Shown here: positions 46,499-54,788 of the stretch, in pieces
Position numbering within the stretch: the first letter of the stretch is position 1
How the letters are laid out: each line of letters opens with the position of its first letter
Source of the DNA: Sinorhizobium psoraleae
GTDB taxonomy: Bacteria > Pseudomonadota > Alphaproteobacteria > Rhizobiales > Rhizobiaceae
DNA: 64,000 nucleotides
Assembly: GCF_013283645.1 (NCBI RefSeq)
Contig: NZ_JABEKV010000002.1
Coordinates: 875,798-939,797 of the forward strand
Reading direction: 5' to 3'
Notes under the pieces: generated by a model
Databases searched by the model: none
Seen by the model: the letters and a program-made list of their open reading frames with translations, nothing else
What the model was told of the DNA's origin: nothing
Program-made: the position numbers and the translations under genes

Positions 46499-47685
46499 GC
46501 GCGGCGCTCCTTACGGGCGATCAGGCGTTCGGCAAGAGAACTGATGCGGCGGCATGCTTCATCGATATCTGCATCTGGGACCGTGAGGCTCACGCGCAGG
46601 AAATTCTGCGCTTGCTGGCCGAAGGAAGAACCCGGCATCACTGCCACGCCCTCCTCTTCGAGAAGAGCCCAGGCGAAGGCCTCGCCGGAAAGGCCGGTAC
46701 CGAAGACGTCGATCAGCGTGAACATCCCCGCTTCCGGCGGCAGAACAAGAACACCCGGTGCATAGGCAAGGCGGTCGGCGATCCGACCAGCGCGCCGCTT
46801 GTAGGTTTCGCGCATCCGCTTCGCCGTCTCGATTTCGTGCGTCAGCGCATAGGCCGTCATGTCGGCGATGAAGGGCTGCACGCCGAAGAGCATGGTTTCC
46901 GAGATCGGCAGCAGACGATTCGTGAATTCGACAGGACCGACCGCCCAGCCGCTGCGAAAACCGGGGGCCGCATGCGACTTGGAAATGGACGAGACGACGA
47001 CCGTGCGCTCTGCGAGATCGGGATTATCGAAGGGCGACGCGAATTCGGCATCGAAGACGAGTTCTTCATAGACTTCGTCGCAGACGATCCAGAGGTCGTG
47101 ACGACGGGCAACTTCGCCGATGGCGGCAATCTCCGCGGCGGTCAGCACGGCGCCCGTCGGATTGTGCGGTGTGTTCAAAAGCAGCACGCGGCATTCCGGC
47201 GTGATTGCCTTTTCCAAGTCCTCCGCCCGCATGTGAAAGCCGAATTCGGGTTTCAGCGGAACGAGGACTTGGTGGGCGCCGGTGGAACGAATGACGCCTT
47301 CGTAGGTGGCATAGAGCGGGTCCCCGACGAGCACTGCATCGCCGGCCTCTACAAGGCCCAGCATGGCGGCAAAGAGTGCCGTCTGAGTGCCCGGAAAACA
47401 CAGGACGTTTTCCGCAGTCACATCGGCCCGGCGACGCCGGTATTTTTCCGCAAGAGCAGCAACGACGGCCGGTTCACCGCGACCATTCGAGTAGCGGTAC
47501 CGCCCCGCATTCAGGGCACGCTGGCATTCGTCCAGCAGCGAGCGGTCCGGCGGCAGGTCCGGCTCCCCGATCGTCAGCTCGATGATATCGGCTCCGCTTG
47601 CCTTCAATTGGCGCGCGCGGATGTGCAGTGTCCATTTCCCGGAACCGAGATCGGCGAGGCGTGAGGTGATCGACGCGTAGCGCAA
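46495..47685 (-). CDS. class I/II aminotransferase, AruH-like (arginine:pyruvate transaminase)
   Basis: 396 residues, fold-type I PLP enzyme. It has TIGEPDLPPD near the N-terminus, LLNTPHNPTGAVL (cofactor Asn), CDEVYEEL (Asp-Glu-Val-Tyr), the PLP lysine in SSISKSHAAPGFRSGW and the C-terminal FLRVSLTVPD arginine. It resembles Pseudomonas AruH over the whole length, including MRY at the start, and is coupled to an AruI-like gene. With the basic amino-acid importer on the opposite strand, arginine or a relative is the likely substrate. Aspartate/aromatic aminotransferase activity cannot be excluded. Confidence 0.8.
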   Translation of the reverse strand: MRYASITSRLADLGSGKWTLHIRARQLKASGADIIELTIGEPDLPPDRSLLDECQRALNAGRYRYSNGRGEPAVVAALAEKYRRRRADVTAENVLCFPGTQTALFAAMLGLVEAGDAVLVGDPLYATYEGVIRSTGAHQVLVPLKPEFGFHMRAEDLEKAITPECRVLLLNTPHNPTGAVLTAAEIAAIGEVARRHDLWIVCDEVYEELVFDAEFASPFDNPDLAERTVVVSSISKSHAAPGFRSGWAVGPVEFTNRLLPISETMLFGVQPFIADMTAYALTHEIETAKRMRETYKRRAGRIADRLAYAPGVLVLPPEAGMFTLIDVFGTGLSGEAFAWALLEEEGVAVMPGSSFGQQAQNFLRVSLTVPDADIDEACRRISSLAERLIARKERRA

Positions 47686-47714
47686 ATGTTTGCTCCCTTT
47701 TGGTTCTTTGTTTT

Positions 47715-47760
47715 ATGCATGTCGTTATCCCAAAACCGCTGCACACTTTTGGGCGACATA
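47715..47760. repeat. conserved-loop palindrome downstream of the TetR gene
   Basis: ATGTCGTTATCCCAAAA and TTTTGGGCGACAT form the arms around CCGCTGCACAC. The loop core CAAAACCGCTGCACACTTTTG is nearly identical to that at 10890-10912, but the arms differ and still pair. It lies between the TetR stop and the aminotransferase start. Confidence 0.65.
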
Positions 47761-47761
47761 T

Positions 47762-48391
47762 TTAGTTTTCTATCGGCAGGCCGATCAGCGCCTCGACAGA
47801 GGCCATGGCGATGCTGACCAACTCGCCGTCGCGAAAGAGGTCGCCGGCAAGGCAGCCTTCGACCCAAAGCCCGTCCACCAAACCGTTGATCGCAATCGCA
47901 TGCCGGCGACATTCGTCGGCGCTTGCGGTTCTGCCCTTCGCGGCGAGAAATTCGCTCAGCAATTCCTGCAACGTGTTGCGGAAGGCGAGATAGCCTTCGC
48001 GGTGAATCTCGGCGAGCACCGGATCGACCCGCACCTGGCTGATGAAGGCCGCCCAGAGCGAGACGCTGCGGCTATCGGCAACAGGTTCGGTGAAGTTGAC
48101 GGCGATGAATTCCTTGAGCCGTGTCGCAGGATCGCCTTCGACATTCTTCGCCTTCTCCGTAAGCGACGCGATGACGGCGCGGTAGGCTTCGGCGACCATC
48201 TGGTCCTTCGAGTCGAAATAGTGGCGGACGAGCCCCGCCGTGACGCCAGCCCGGATAGCTATCTGCCGGACCGTCGCGCCCTTCAGACCGAATTCCGAGA
48301 TGCAATCGAGCGTGGCCTCGATCAACTCCTGGCGGCGCTCCCCCTCGGGAGCGCGGTGAAACGTGCGACGGTTCACGGCAGCCTCCGGCAT
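47762..48391 (-). CDS. TetR-family regulator (BetI-like)
   Basis: 209 residues from the ATG at 48391. The N-terminal helix-turn-helix spans ~20-65 (RRQELIEATLDCISEFGLKGA, then VRQIAIRAGVTAGLVRHYFDSKDQMV). The C-terminal ligand domain includes VSLWAAFISQVRVDPVLAEIH and AINGLVDGLWVEGCLAGDLF, a pattern typical of BetI-type members. It is upstream of and co-directional with the aminotransferase-decarboxylase pair and divergent from the ABC importer, so it probably controls both through the site at 48498-48521. Confidence 0.87.
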   Translation of the reverse strand: MPEAAVNRRTFHRAPEGERRQELIEATLDCISEFGLKGATVRQIAIRAGVTAGLVRHYFDSKDQMVAEAYRAVIASLTEKAKNVEGDPATRLKEFIAVNFTEPVADSRSVSLWAAFISQVRVDPVLAEIHREGYLAFRNTLQELLSEFLAAKGRTASADECRRHAIAINGLVDGLWVEGCLAGDLFRDGELVSIAMASVEALIGLPIEN

Positions 48392-48497
48392 GCAGGGCGG
48401 CGGGACCAGATCGTCAGTGCCAGCGAACCGGATGGGCTCATGCGCTACTCCTGCAGGGATTTTCGGTGATGCCACGCGGCCAAAAAACCGAGATGGA

Positions 48498-48521
48498 GCT
48501 ATTATACGCTTGAATAATAGC
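48498..48521. promoter_or_regulatory. candidate TetR operator in divergent promoter
   Basis: Perfect 8-bp inverted repeat GCTATTAT/ATAATAGC with an 8-nt spacer, AT-rich against GC-rich surroundings, between the divergent tetR-like gene and the transporter operon. Size (24 bp) and symmetry suit a TetR dimer. No other obvious dyad lies in 48392-48649. Confidence 0.5.
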
Positions 48522-48649
48522 GACACAAGTGCAACATTCCCCCTCATGAAACAGCGTGACAAGCCGAAGATGCTGCACGAGAGAACAAACAGGGGAACTG
48601 TTTTCATGGCTTCAAAGAAAGCTCGTCGAGCCATCGGAGCGGCGCGTCG

Positions 48650-49423
48650 ATGACGGATGCGGCCCAGGCAATCGCGGTCACTGACCTGCACAAGCGTTTC
48701 GGGCCATTGGAAGTGCTGAAAGGTGTGTCGCTTACGGCTCGACAGGGCGACGTGATCGCGATCATCGGCGGCAGCGGCTCCGGCAAGTCCACCCTTCTTC
48801 GCTGCATCAACATGCTGGAATTGCCGTCGGCCGGACGCGTCAGCGTTCACGGCGAGGAGATCCGCATGAAGTCCGACGGGCATGGCGGGCTGATGCCCGC
48901 CGACCGCAAGCAAGTGCAACGAATCCGCACCCAGCTCGGCATGGTCTTCCAGAGTTTCAATCTCTGGCAGCACATGACCATTCTTCAAAACGTCATCGAA
49001 GTGCCGGTGCATGTGCTCGGCAAATCCAAGGGCGAAGCGATCGAAACGGCCGAGACGCTGCTGCGCCGGGTCGGCCTCTACGAGAAACGCGACGCCTATC
49101 CGGCCTTCCTTTCCGGCGGCCAGCAGCAGCGGGCGGCGATCGCCCGGGCGTTGGCGATCCAGCCGCTGGTGATGCTCTTCGACGAACCGACCTCGGCGCT
49201 TGATCCGGAGCTCGTCGGCGAAGTGCTCTCCGTCATCGGCGATCTTGCGCGCGAGAAGCGCACGATGATCCTCGTCACCCACGAGATGAAATTCGCCCGT
49301 GACGTCGCCAACCACATCGTCTTCCTGCACAACGGCGTCATCGAAGAACAGGGGCCGCCTGCGGCGATCTTCGGCGCGCCGAGATCCGAGAGGCTCAAGA
49401 AGTTCATCAGCTCCATTCACTGA
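48650..49423 (+). CDS. polar amino-acid ABC transporter ATP-binding protein (HisP-like)
   Basis: 257 residues with Walker A GGSGSGKSTLLRC, Q-loop LGMVFQSFNLWQHMT, signature LSGGQQQRAA, Walker B VMLFDEPTSALD and switch His in VTHEMKFARDV. The extended insert GEEIRMKSDGHGGLMPADR is typical of HisP/OccP proteins for basic amino acids. First gene of a five-gene plus-strand operon. Confidence 0.92.
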   Translation: MTDAAQAIAVTDLHKRFGPLEVLKGVSLTARQGDVIAIIGGSGSGKSTLLRCINMLELPSAGRVSVHGEEIRMKSDGHGGLMPADRKQVQRIRTQLGMVFQSFNLWQHMTILQNVIEVPVHVLGKSKGEAIETAETLLRRVGLYEKRDAYPAFLSGGQQQRAAIARALAIQPLVMLFDEPTSALDPELVGEVLSVIGDLAREKRTMILVTHEMKFARDVANHIVFLHNGVIEEQGPPAAIFGAPRSERLKKFISSIH

Positions 49424-49459
49424 ATTCCGCAATGCTCAACAACCAAAAAAGGGAACAGC

Positions 49460-50242
49460 ATGAAGAAGACATTGAAACTCCTGGCGGTCGCGGCCGCTTT
49501 GTCGATCACCGGCGCCGTCGCCGCACAGGCGGAAACGGTCAAGGTCGGTTTTGCCGCCGAGCCTTACCCGCCCTTCACCTCGCCTGACGCCAGCGGCAAT
49601 TGGGAAGGCTGGGAAGTGGAATTCATGAAGGCGATCTGCGCCGAGGCGAAACTCGACTGCGTGATCACCCCGGTCGCCTGGGACGGCATCATCCCGGCGC
49701 TGACTTCCAAGAAGATCGACATGATCATCGGCTCGATGTCGATCACGGAAGAGCGCCTGAAGACGATCGATTTTTCGGACAAATACTACAACACGCCGAC
49801 CGGTATCATCGGCACCAAGGGCGTGGACATGAAGCCGACGCCGGAAGGCCTCTCCGGCAAGACGCTTGGCGTGCAGGTCTCGACCGTGCACCAGGCCTAT
49901 GCAACCAAGCACTTCGCCCCGGCGGGCGTGGAGGTCAAGGAGTATCAGACGCAGGACGAGGCGAACCAGGATCTGGCCGCGGGCCGCGTCGACGCGGTGC
50001 AGGCCGATGCGATCGCTCTCGATGCCTTCCTGAAGAGCGACCAGGGCAAGGAGTGCTGCGATTACAAGGGCGACGTTGCCCAGGACCTCGCCATCCTCGG
50101 CCCGGGCGTCGGTGTCGGCCTGCGCAAGGGCGAAACGGAGCTCAAGGACAAGATCAACGCGGCGATCAAGGCGATCCGCGAGAACGGCACTTACGATGCC
50201 TTCTCGAAGAAGTATTTCGACTTCGACATCTACGGCGGCTGA
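49460..50242 (+). CDS. basic amino-acid-type periplasmic binding protein
   Basis: 260 residues with a Sec signal (MKKTLKLLAVAAALSITGAV, cleavage after AQA) and the SBP family 3 fold: VGFAAEPYPPFTSPD, GWEVEFMKAICAEAKL, MSITEERLKTIDFSDKYY, and the ligand-binding region LSGKTLGVQVSTVHQAY followed by DAVQADAIALDAF. It is closest in pattern to HisJ/ArgT/OccT proteins that bind arginine, ornithine, octopine or lysine. A GGGAACAGC site precedes the start. A dispersed repeat separates it from the permeases. Confidence 0.9.
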   Translation: MKKTLKLLAVAAALSITGAVAAQAETVKVGFAAEPYPPFTSPDASGNWEGWEVEFMKAICAEAKLDCVITPVAWDGIIPALTSKKIDMIIGSMSITEERLKTIDFSDKYYNTPTGIIGTKGVDMKPTPEGLSGKTLGVQVSTVHQAYATKHFAPAGVEVKEYQTQDEANQDLAAGRVDAVQADAIALDAFLKSDQGKECCDYKGDVAQDLAILGPGVGVGLRKGETELKDKINAAIKAIRENGTYDAFSKKYFDFDIYGG

Positions 50243-50262
50243 AGCGCCTCCGGCCGGCAGTC

Positions 50263-50359
50263 CTACAGCGCCTCGCGTCTTACCAGACGCGCAAAGGACG
50301 CCGTAGCACTTTGAATTGCTGCATTTCCTCAGCTCGATTCCGAGCTGGGGAATATGCAG
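50263..50359 (+). repeat. dispersed two-hairpin repeat, copy 5
   Basis: CTACAGCGCCTCGCGTCTTACCAGACGCGCAAAGG..., then CACTTTGAATTGCTGCAT and a second hairpin built on CTCAGCTCGATTCCGAGCTGGGG. Plus-strand orientation. It lies inside the operon between the binding-protein and first permease genes, where it may cap the binding-protein message. Confidence 0.7.
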
Positions 50360-50377
50360 AAGGAGCATGAAGTCGCC

Positions 50378-51103
50378 ATGGCTGCGGATTCCATCATCAA
50401 CTGGAGCCTGCTCTCGCTCTCGGCGCCCGGCTGGGGCGGCGTATTGTTGCAAGGCTTTTTCAATTCGATCCAGATCGCGGTCGGAGGGTACGCGCTTGGC
50501 CTGCTGCTCGGCGTCGGCGGCGCCTTCGGCAAGCTCTATGGCGGGCCGGTAACGCGCGATCTTCTCGAATGCTACACCACCATCGTTCGGGCTGTGCCCG
50601 AACTCGTCCTCATCCTTCTCCTCTACTATGCCGGGACCGACCTCTTGAACCAGCTTCTGGGCGCCGTCGGCTTCGGCACTGTCGATATCAGCGGCCTGAT
50701 AGCAGGCATCTTCGTCATTGGAGTGGTCCAGGGTGCCTATTCGACGGAGGTGTTGCGCGGCGCGATCAAGGCGGTACCCGCCGGACAGATCGAAGCGGCG
50801 CGTGCCTATGGCATGTCGCCGGGGAAAGTGCTGCGACGTGTCACCCTCCCGGCGATGCTGCCCTATGCCATTCCGGGTCTTGCCAATCTCTGGCTGATCG
50901 CAACGAAGGATACTGCCCTGCTCGCCGTCGTCGGCTTCAGCGAACTGACCCTGATGACCCGCCAGGCGGCCGGCGCGACCAAGGCCTATTTGCTTTTCTT
51001 CTGTGCGGCCGGCGCGCTCTACCTTGCGCTGACGCTCGTTTCCAACATCTTCATCGGTGCCTTGGAAAAGCATGCCAGACGCGGTTTCGTGGAGCAGCGA
51101 TGA
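50378..51103 (+). CDS. polar amino-acid ABC transporter permease (HisQ-like)
   Basis: About 241 residues from the ATG at 50378. An earlier in-frame ATG at 50354 lies inside the repeat; AGAAGGAG is 13 bases from 50378, so the start is uncertain. Five membrane helices; the HisMQ signature FNSIQIAVGGYALGL at the start and the EAA loop EAARAYGMSPGKVLRRVTLPAMLPYAIPG. Coupled by a 4-base overlap to the next permease, with which it forms the channel. Confidence 0.9.
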   Translation: MAADSIINWSLLSLSAPGWGGVLLQGFFNSIQIAVGGYALGLLLGVGGAFGKLYGGPVTRDLLECYTTIVRAVPELVLILLLYYAGTDLLNQLLGAVGFGTVDISGLIAGIFVIGVVQGAYSTEVLRGAIKAVPAGQIEAARAYGMSPGKVLRRVTLPAMLPYAIPGLANLWLIATKDTALLAVVGFSELTLMTRQAAGATKAYLLFFCAAGALYLALTLVSNIFIGALEKHARRGFVEQR

Positions 51104-51924
51104 CCGACGAAACGACCCATGCTCTCGCGTTCACCCCCGAGGACCTGCCGAATGGCAAGAGTTTCCTCAAGCCTCACCGCGTCGCTCTCATCCTCATCGC
51201 CGTCGCAGTCATCGTCGCCGTCGCCGTCCTGATGCGTTGGGACTGGCTGCCGCGCTACCTGCCGAGGCTCGGCTGGGGCATTCTTGTCAGCATGGTGATG
51301 CTGTTCAGCACCTCGATCCTCGGATTCCTGTTTGCCGTGCCGCTGGGCCTCGTCCAGGTCACCGGCCCGTGGTACCTGAAGGGTCTTGCCCGGATCTTCT
51401 GCACGATCATTCGCGGGACGCCGCTGCTCCTGCAGCTCTGGCTGCTATATTACGGGCTCGGCTCGCTGTTTCCGCAATTTCCGGCAATCCGCCAGTCGTT
51501 TCTCTGGCCCTATCTGCGCGAGGCCTGGCCCTATGGCGTGGCGGCGCTCACGATCTCCTTTGCGGCCTACGAGGGCGAGGTGATGCGCGGCGCCTTTGCG
51601 GGTGTTCCCGCCGGCGAGTTGGAGGCCGCCCGAGCCTATGGCATGAGCCGCTGGACGATGTTCCGGCGCATCTGGCTGCCGCGCGCGATCCACCGCGCGC
51701 TCCCGACGCTCAACGGCGAGACCGTATTGCAGCTCAAGTCGACGCCGCTGGTCGCAACGATCACCGTCGTCGACGTCTATGCGGTCATCTCGAAGGTGCG
51801 GCAGGAAACCTTTCTCACCTACGAACCGCTCCTGCTGCTTGCGCTGATCTACTTGTGCCTCACGGGCATACTGGTCGTCGCTTTCCGCTATTTCGAAAAC
51901 CGCATACCGACACGTGGTGCCTGA
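51100..51924 (+). CDS. polar amino-acid ABC transporter permease (HisM-like)
   Basis: 274 residues; ATG overlaps the previous stop. A ~30-residue cytoplasmic leader precedes the first helix (ALILIAVAVIVAVAVLM). Family blocks are FCTIIRGTPLLLQLWLLYYGLG and the EAA loop EAARAYGMSRWTMFRRIWLPRAIHRALP. The following amidohydrolase gene starts two bases after the stop. Together with the ATPase, binding protein and HisQ-like permease it makes a complete importer. Confidence 0.9.
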   Translation: MTDETTHALAFTPEDLPNGKSFLKPHRVALILIAVAVIVAVAVLMRWDWLPRYLPRLGWGILVSMVMLFSTSILGFLFAVPLGLVQVTGPWYLKGLARIFCTIIRGTPLLLQLWLLYYGLGSLFPQFPAIRQSFLWPYLREAWPYGVAALTISFAAYEGEVMRGAFAGVPAGELEAARAYGMSRWTMFRRIWLPRAIHRALPTLNGETVLQLKSTPLVATITVVDVYAVISKVRQETFLTYEPLLLLALIYLCLTGILVVAFRYFENRIPTRGA

Positions 51925-51925
51925 C

Positions 51926-53095
51926 ATGAAGCTCCCCGCATCGATCGACAACGCCATGCCGGAACTGGTGGCTATCCGCCGTGACCTGCATGCACACCCG
52001 GAACTCGGTCTCGCGGAAACGCGAACGTCCGCCTTCATCGCGCGCCATCTGGAGGCGCTTGGCTATGCGGTGACAACCGGACTTGCGAAGACCGGTGTTG
52101 TCGGCACGCTGAGGAATGGCACCGGTTCGCGCTCGATCGGCATCCGCGCCGACATCGATGCCTTGCCGATCCACGAAGAGACCGGTCTCGACTATGCCAG
52201 CAGGACGCCCGGCCTGATGCATGCCTGCGGGCATGACGGCCACACGGCGATGCTGCTTGGTGCCGCCCGCGCACTTGCCGAACGGAGGAACTTCGACGGT
52301 ACCATCCACCTCATATTCCAGCCGGCGGAAGAGAATTTCGGCGGCGCGAAGATCATGGTGGATGAGGGCCTGTTCGACAGATTTCCATGCGACGCGGTGT
52401 TCGCACTCCACAATGAGCCGAACCTCCCCTTCGGCCAGTTCGCCTTGCGCGAAGGCCCGATCATGGCGGCCGTCGACGAAGCACGGATCACCGTCCACGG
52501 CCGTGGCGGCCATGGCGCCGAACCGCAGGAGACCGCCGACCCGATCGTCTGTGGCGCCAGCATCGTCATGGCGCTGCAGACGATCGTCTCGCGCAACATC
52601 CATCCCATGGACCCGGCCGTCGTCACGGTCGGCGCCTTCCACGCCGGCTCCGCGAGCAGCATCATCCCGGAGCGGGCCGAGATCGTCGTCGGCATCCGCT
52701 CCTTCGATTCCGCCGTTCGTGACGCGTTGGAGCGCCGCATCCGCATGATCGCGGAAGCGCAGGCAGCAAGCTTCGGCATGCGTGTCACGGTCGACTACGA
52801 GCGAAGCTACGACGCGACGATCAACCACCAGGCCGAGACCGATTTCGTGCGCGACCTTGCGATCCGCTTCGCCGGTGCCGACAAGGTCGTCGATCTTGCC
52901 CGTCCGTTCATGGGCAGTGAAGATTTTGCCTACATGCTGAAAGAGCGACCGGGCAGCTATTTCTTCCTCGGATCGAGGGCGACAGGCGACGAAAAGCCGC
53001 TCCACCATCCGGGCTATAACTTCAACGACGATCTGCTGCCGATCGGCGCTGCCTTCTGGACTGAACTGGCAGAGGCTTATCTCGCGCGAAGCTGA
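51926..53095 (+). CDS. M20-family amidohydrolase (hippurate hydrolase-like)
   Basis: 389 residues from the ATG at 51926. Dinuclear-metal motifs of the M20D group: RADIDALPIHEETGL, CGHDGHTAML, QPAEENFGGAKIM, ALHNEPNLPFGQ and GSEDFAYML near the C-terminus. Such enzymes remove acyl groups from N-acyl amino acids or hydrolyse amides. As the last gene of an amino-acid importer operon it may release a free amino acid from an imported conjugate. It could also be an amidinohydrolase-like step for guanidino compounds, but no arginase-fold motif is present. Cytoplasmic, no signal. Confidence 0.88.
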   Translation: MKLPASIDNAMPELVAIRRDLHAHPELGLAETRTSAFIARHLEALGYAVTTGLAKTGVVGTLRNGTGSRSIGIRADIDALPIHEETGLDYASRTPGLMHACGHDGHTAMLLGAARALAERRNFDGTIHLIFQPAEENFGGAKIMVDEGLFDRFPCDAVFALHNEPNLPFGQFALREGPIMAAVDEARITVHGRGGHGAEPQETADPIVCGASIVMALQTIVSRNIHPMDPAVVTVGAFHAGSASSIIPERAEIVVGIRSFDSAVRDALERRIRMIAEAQAASFGMRVTVDYERSYDATINHQAETDFVRDLAIRFAGADKVVDLARPFMGSEDFAYMLKERPGSYFFLGSRATGDEKPLHHPGYNFNDDLLPIGAAFWTELAEAYLARS

Positions 53096-53250
53096 GAGCA
53101 GCGGACCTGCAAAATGCCGCAGGCGAAACATTGCCGCAGTGTGACAACGTGGCGATCCGCCTGTCATTGACCTTTGCCAATTTTGCGTCAGATTCAATCA
53201 CACGATGAAATGACGGCTCCGGCTGACAGGCGGGCGCCTGGCTCTCGCTA

Positions 53251-53353
53251 CTGTATGTTTTCCTAAATCGAGGCGATTTGAGGAGAAGGACATGCAGCAA
53301 CTCAAAGTGTTACTGCGTCCCGTGTGCAGCTGAAACGACGCACGGCGCTGTAG
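53251..53353 (-). repeat. dispersed two-hairpin repeat, copy 6
   Basis: CTGTATGTTTTCCTAAATCG, return arm CGATTTGAGGAGAAGGACATGCAG, then CAACTCAAAGTGTTACTGCG and a short CGTGTGC.../ACGCACGGCGCTGTAG stem. Minus-strand orientation, just upstream of the cytochrome bd genes. Confidence 0.7.
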
Positions 53354-53372
53354 TGCCCAAGAGGATCACGTC

Positions 53373-54788
53373 TTGTTTGAATCCTTCGACGCAACCATGC
53401 TTGCCCGCATGCAGTTTGCCTTTACCGTCTCGTTCCACATCATCTTTCCGGCCTTCTCTATCGGCCTCGCCAGCTATCTCGCCGTCCTCGAAGCCCTCTG
53501 GCTCTGGAAGAAGGATGAGGTCTACCTGGAGCTCTTCAACTTCTGGAAGACGATTTTTGCGGTCGCCTTCGGCATGGGCGTCGTTTCCGGGATCGTGATG
53601 TCCTATCAGTTCGGCACCAACTGGAGCGTGTTCTCCGACAAGGCCGGGCCGATCATCGGTCCGTTGATGGGCTATGAGGTGCTGACGGCTTTCTTCCTGG
53701 AAGCCGGCTTTCTCGGCGTGATGCTTTTCGGCCTGAACCGTGTGGGTCCAAGATTGCATTTTCTCGCAACGGCAATGGTCGCCATCGGCACGCTGATTTC
53801 GGCCACCTGGATCCTGTCCGCCAACTCCTGGATGCAGACCCCGGCAGGTTTTGCCGTGAACGAAGCCGGACAGTTCATTCCGGTCGACTGGTGGGCGATC
53901 ATCTTCAATCCCTCGTTCCCCTATCGTCTGGTCCACATGGTGCTTGCCGCCTATCTGACGACGGCGCTCGTCGTCGGCGCCTGCGGCGCCTGGCATCTCT
54001 TGCGAAAGACGGCGCCACGCCGCGCCCGTACCATGTTCTCGATGGCGATGTGGATGGCGGCCATCGTCGCCCCGATCCAGATCTTCGCCGGCGATCAGCA
54101 CGGGCTGAATACACTTGAGCACCAGCCGGCGAAGGTGATGGCGATGGAGGGCCACTTCGAAAGCCATCCCGACGGTGCTCCGCTGGTGCTCTTCGGCATC
54201 CCCAATCCGGCCGAGAAGCGCATCGACTACGCGATCGAGGTGCCAAAACTGGGGAGCCTCATCCTGAAGCACCATCTCGATGCGCCGCTTGCCGGCCTGG
54301 ACACGATCCCGGAGGAACTGCATCCGCCGGTCGCTGTGATCTTCTGGTCGTTCCGCGTCATGGTCGGCATCGGCCTGGCCATGCTCGGCATCGGGCTGTG
54401 GTCGCTCTGGTGTCGGTACCGCGGCACGCTCGACAGTGATCCCTGGCTCCACCGTGCCGCCGTGCTGATGGGCCCTGCCGGCTTCGTCGCGGTTTTGGCC
54501 GGATGGATAACCACGGAAGTCGGCCGCCAGCCATACACCGTCTACGGCCACCTGTTGACGGCCAACTCGGTCGCGCCGATCGAAGCTCCCGCCGTTTCCG
54601 CCTCGCTTCTGGCATTCATCATCGTCTACTTCTTCGTTTTCGGCGCGGGAACCTTCTACATCCTGCGGCTAATGGCGCGGTTGCCGCGCGATACCATGCC
54701 GGAACTCGACGAGGGACCGATCCGGACAGCCGGTGTCGCGCCAGGCCCGGCAAGCCCCAAATCCCATGGAGCGCATCATGGACTTTGA
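53373..54788 (+). CDS. cydA: cytochrome bd ubiquinol oxidase subunit I (cyanide-insensitive type)
   Basis: 471 residues from a TTG with GAGG upstream; no ATG fits. Heme-ligand regions are FTVSFHIIFPAFSIG (His), GYEVLTAFFLEAGFLG (Glu) and the quinol-site GWITTEVGRQPYTVYG. The Q-loop region (GDQHGLNTLEHQPAKVMAMEG onward) is short compared with E. coli CydA, as in Pseudomonas CioA. It reduces O2 to water with ubiquinol in the inner membrane without pumping. Overlaps cydB by 11 bases. Could equally be named cioA. Confidence 0.94.
   Translation: MFESFDATMLARMQFAFTVSFHIIFPAFSIGLASYLAVLEALWLWKKDEVYLELFNFWKTIFAVAFGMGVVSGIVMSYQFGTNWSVFSDKAGPIIGPLMGYEVLTAFFLEAGFLGVMLFGLNRVGPRLHFLATAMVAIGTLISATWILSANSWMQTPAGFAVNEAGQFIPVDWWAIIFNPSFPYRLVHMVLAAYLTTALVVGACGAWHLLRKTAPRRARTMFSMAMWMAAIVAPIQIFAGDQHGLNTLEHQPAKVMAMEGHFESHPDGAPLVLFGIPNPAEKRIDYAIEVPKLGSLILKHHLDAPLAGLDTIPEELHPPVAVIFWSFRVMVGIGLAMLGIGLWSLWCRYRGTLDSDPWLHRAAVLMGPAGFVAVLAGWITTEVGRQPYTVYGHLLTANSVAPIEAPAVSASLLAFIIVYFFVFGAGTFYILRLMARLPRDTMPELDEGPIRTAGVAPGPASPKSHGAHHGL

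Noticed and set aside
44567-47664. Plus-strand open frames of 732 and 428 residues opposite the decarboxylase and aminotransferase genes
   Set aside because: The minus strand carries intact ThDP and PLP motifs; the plus-strand products are low-complexity Arg/His-rich shadows.
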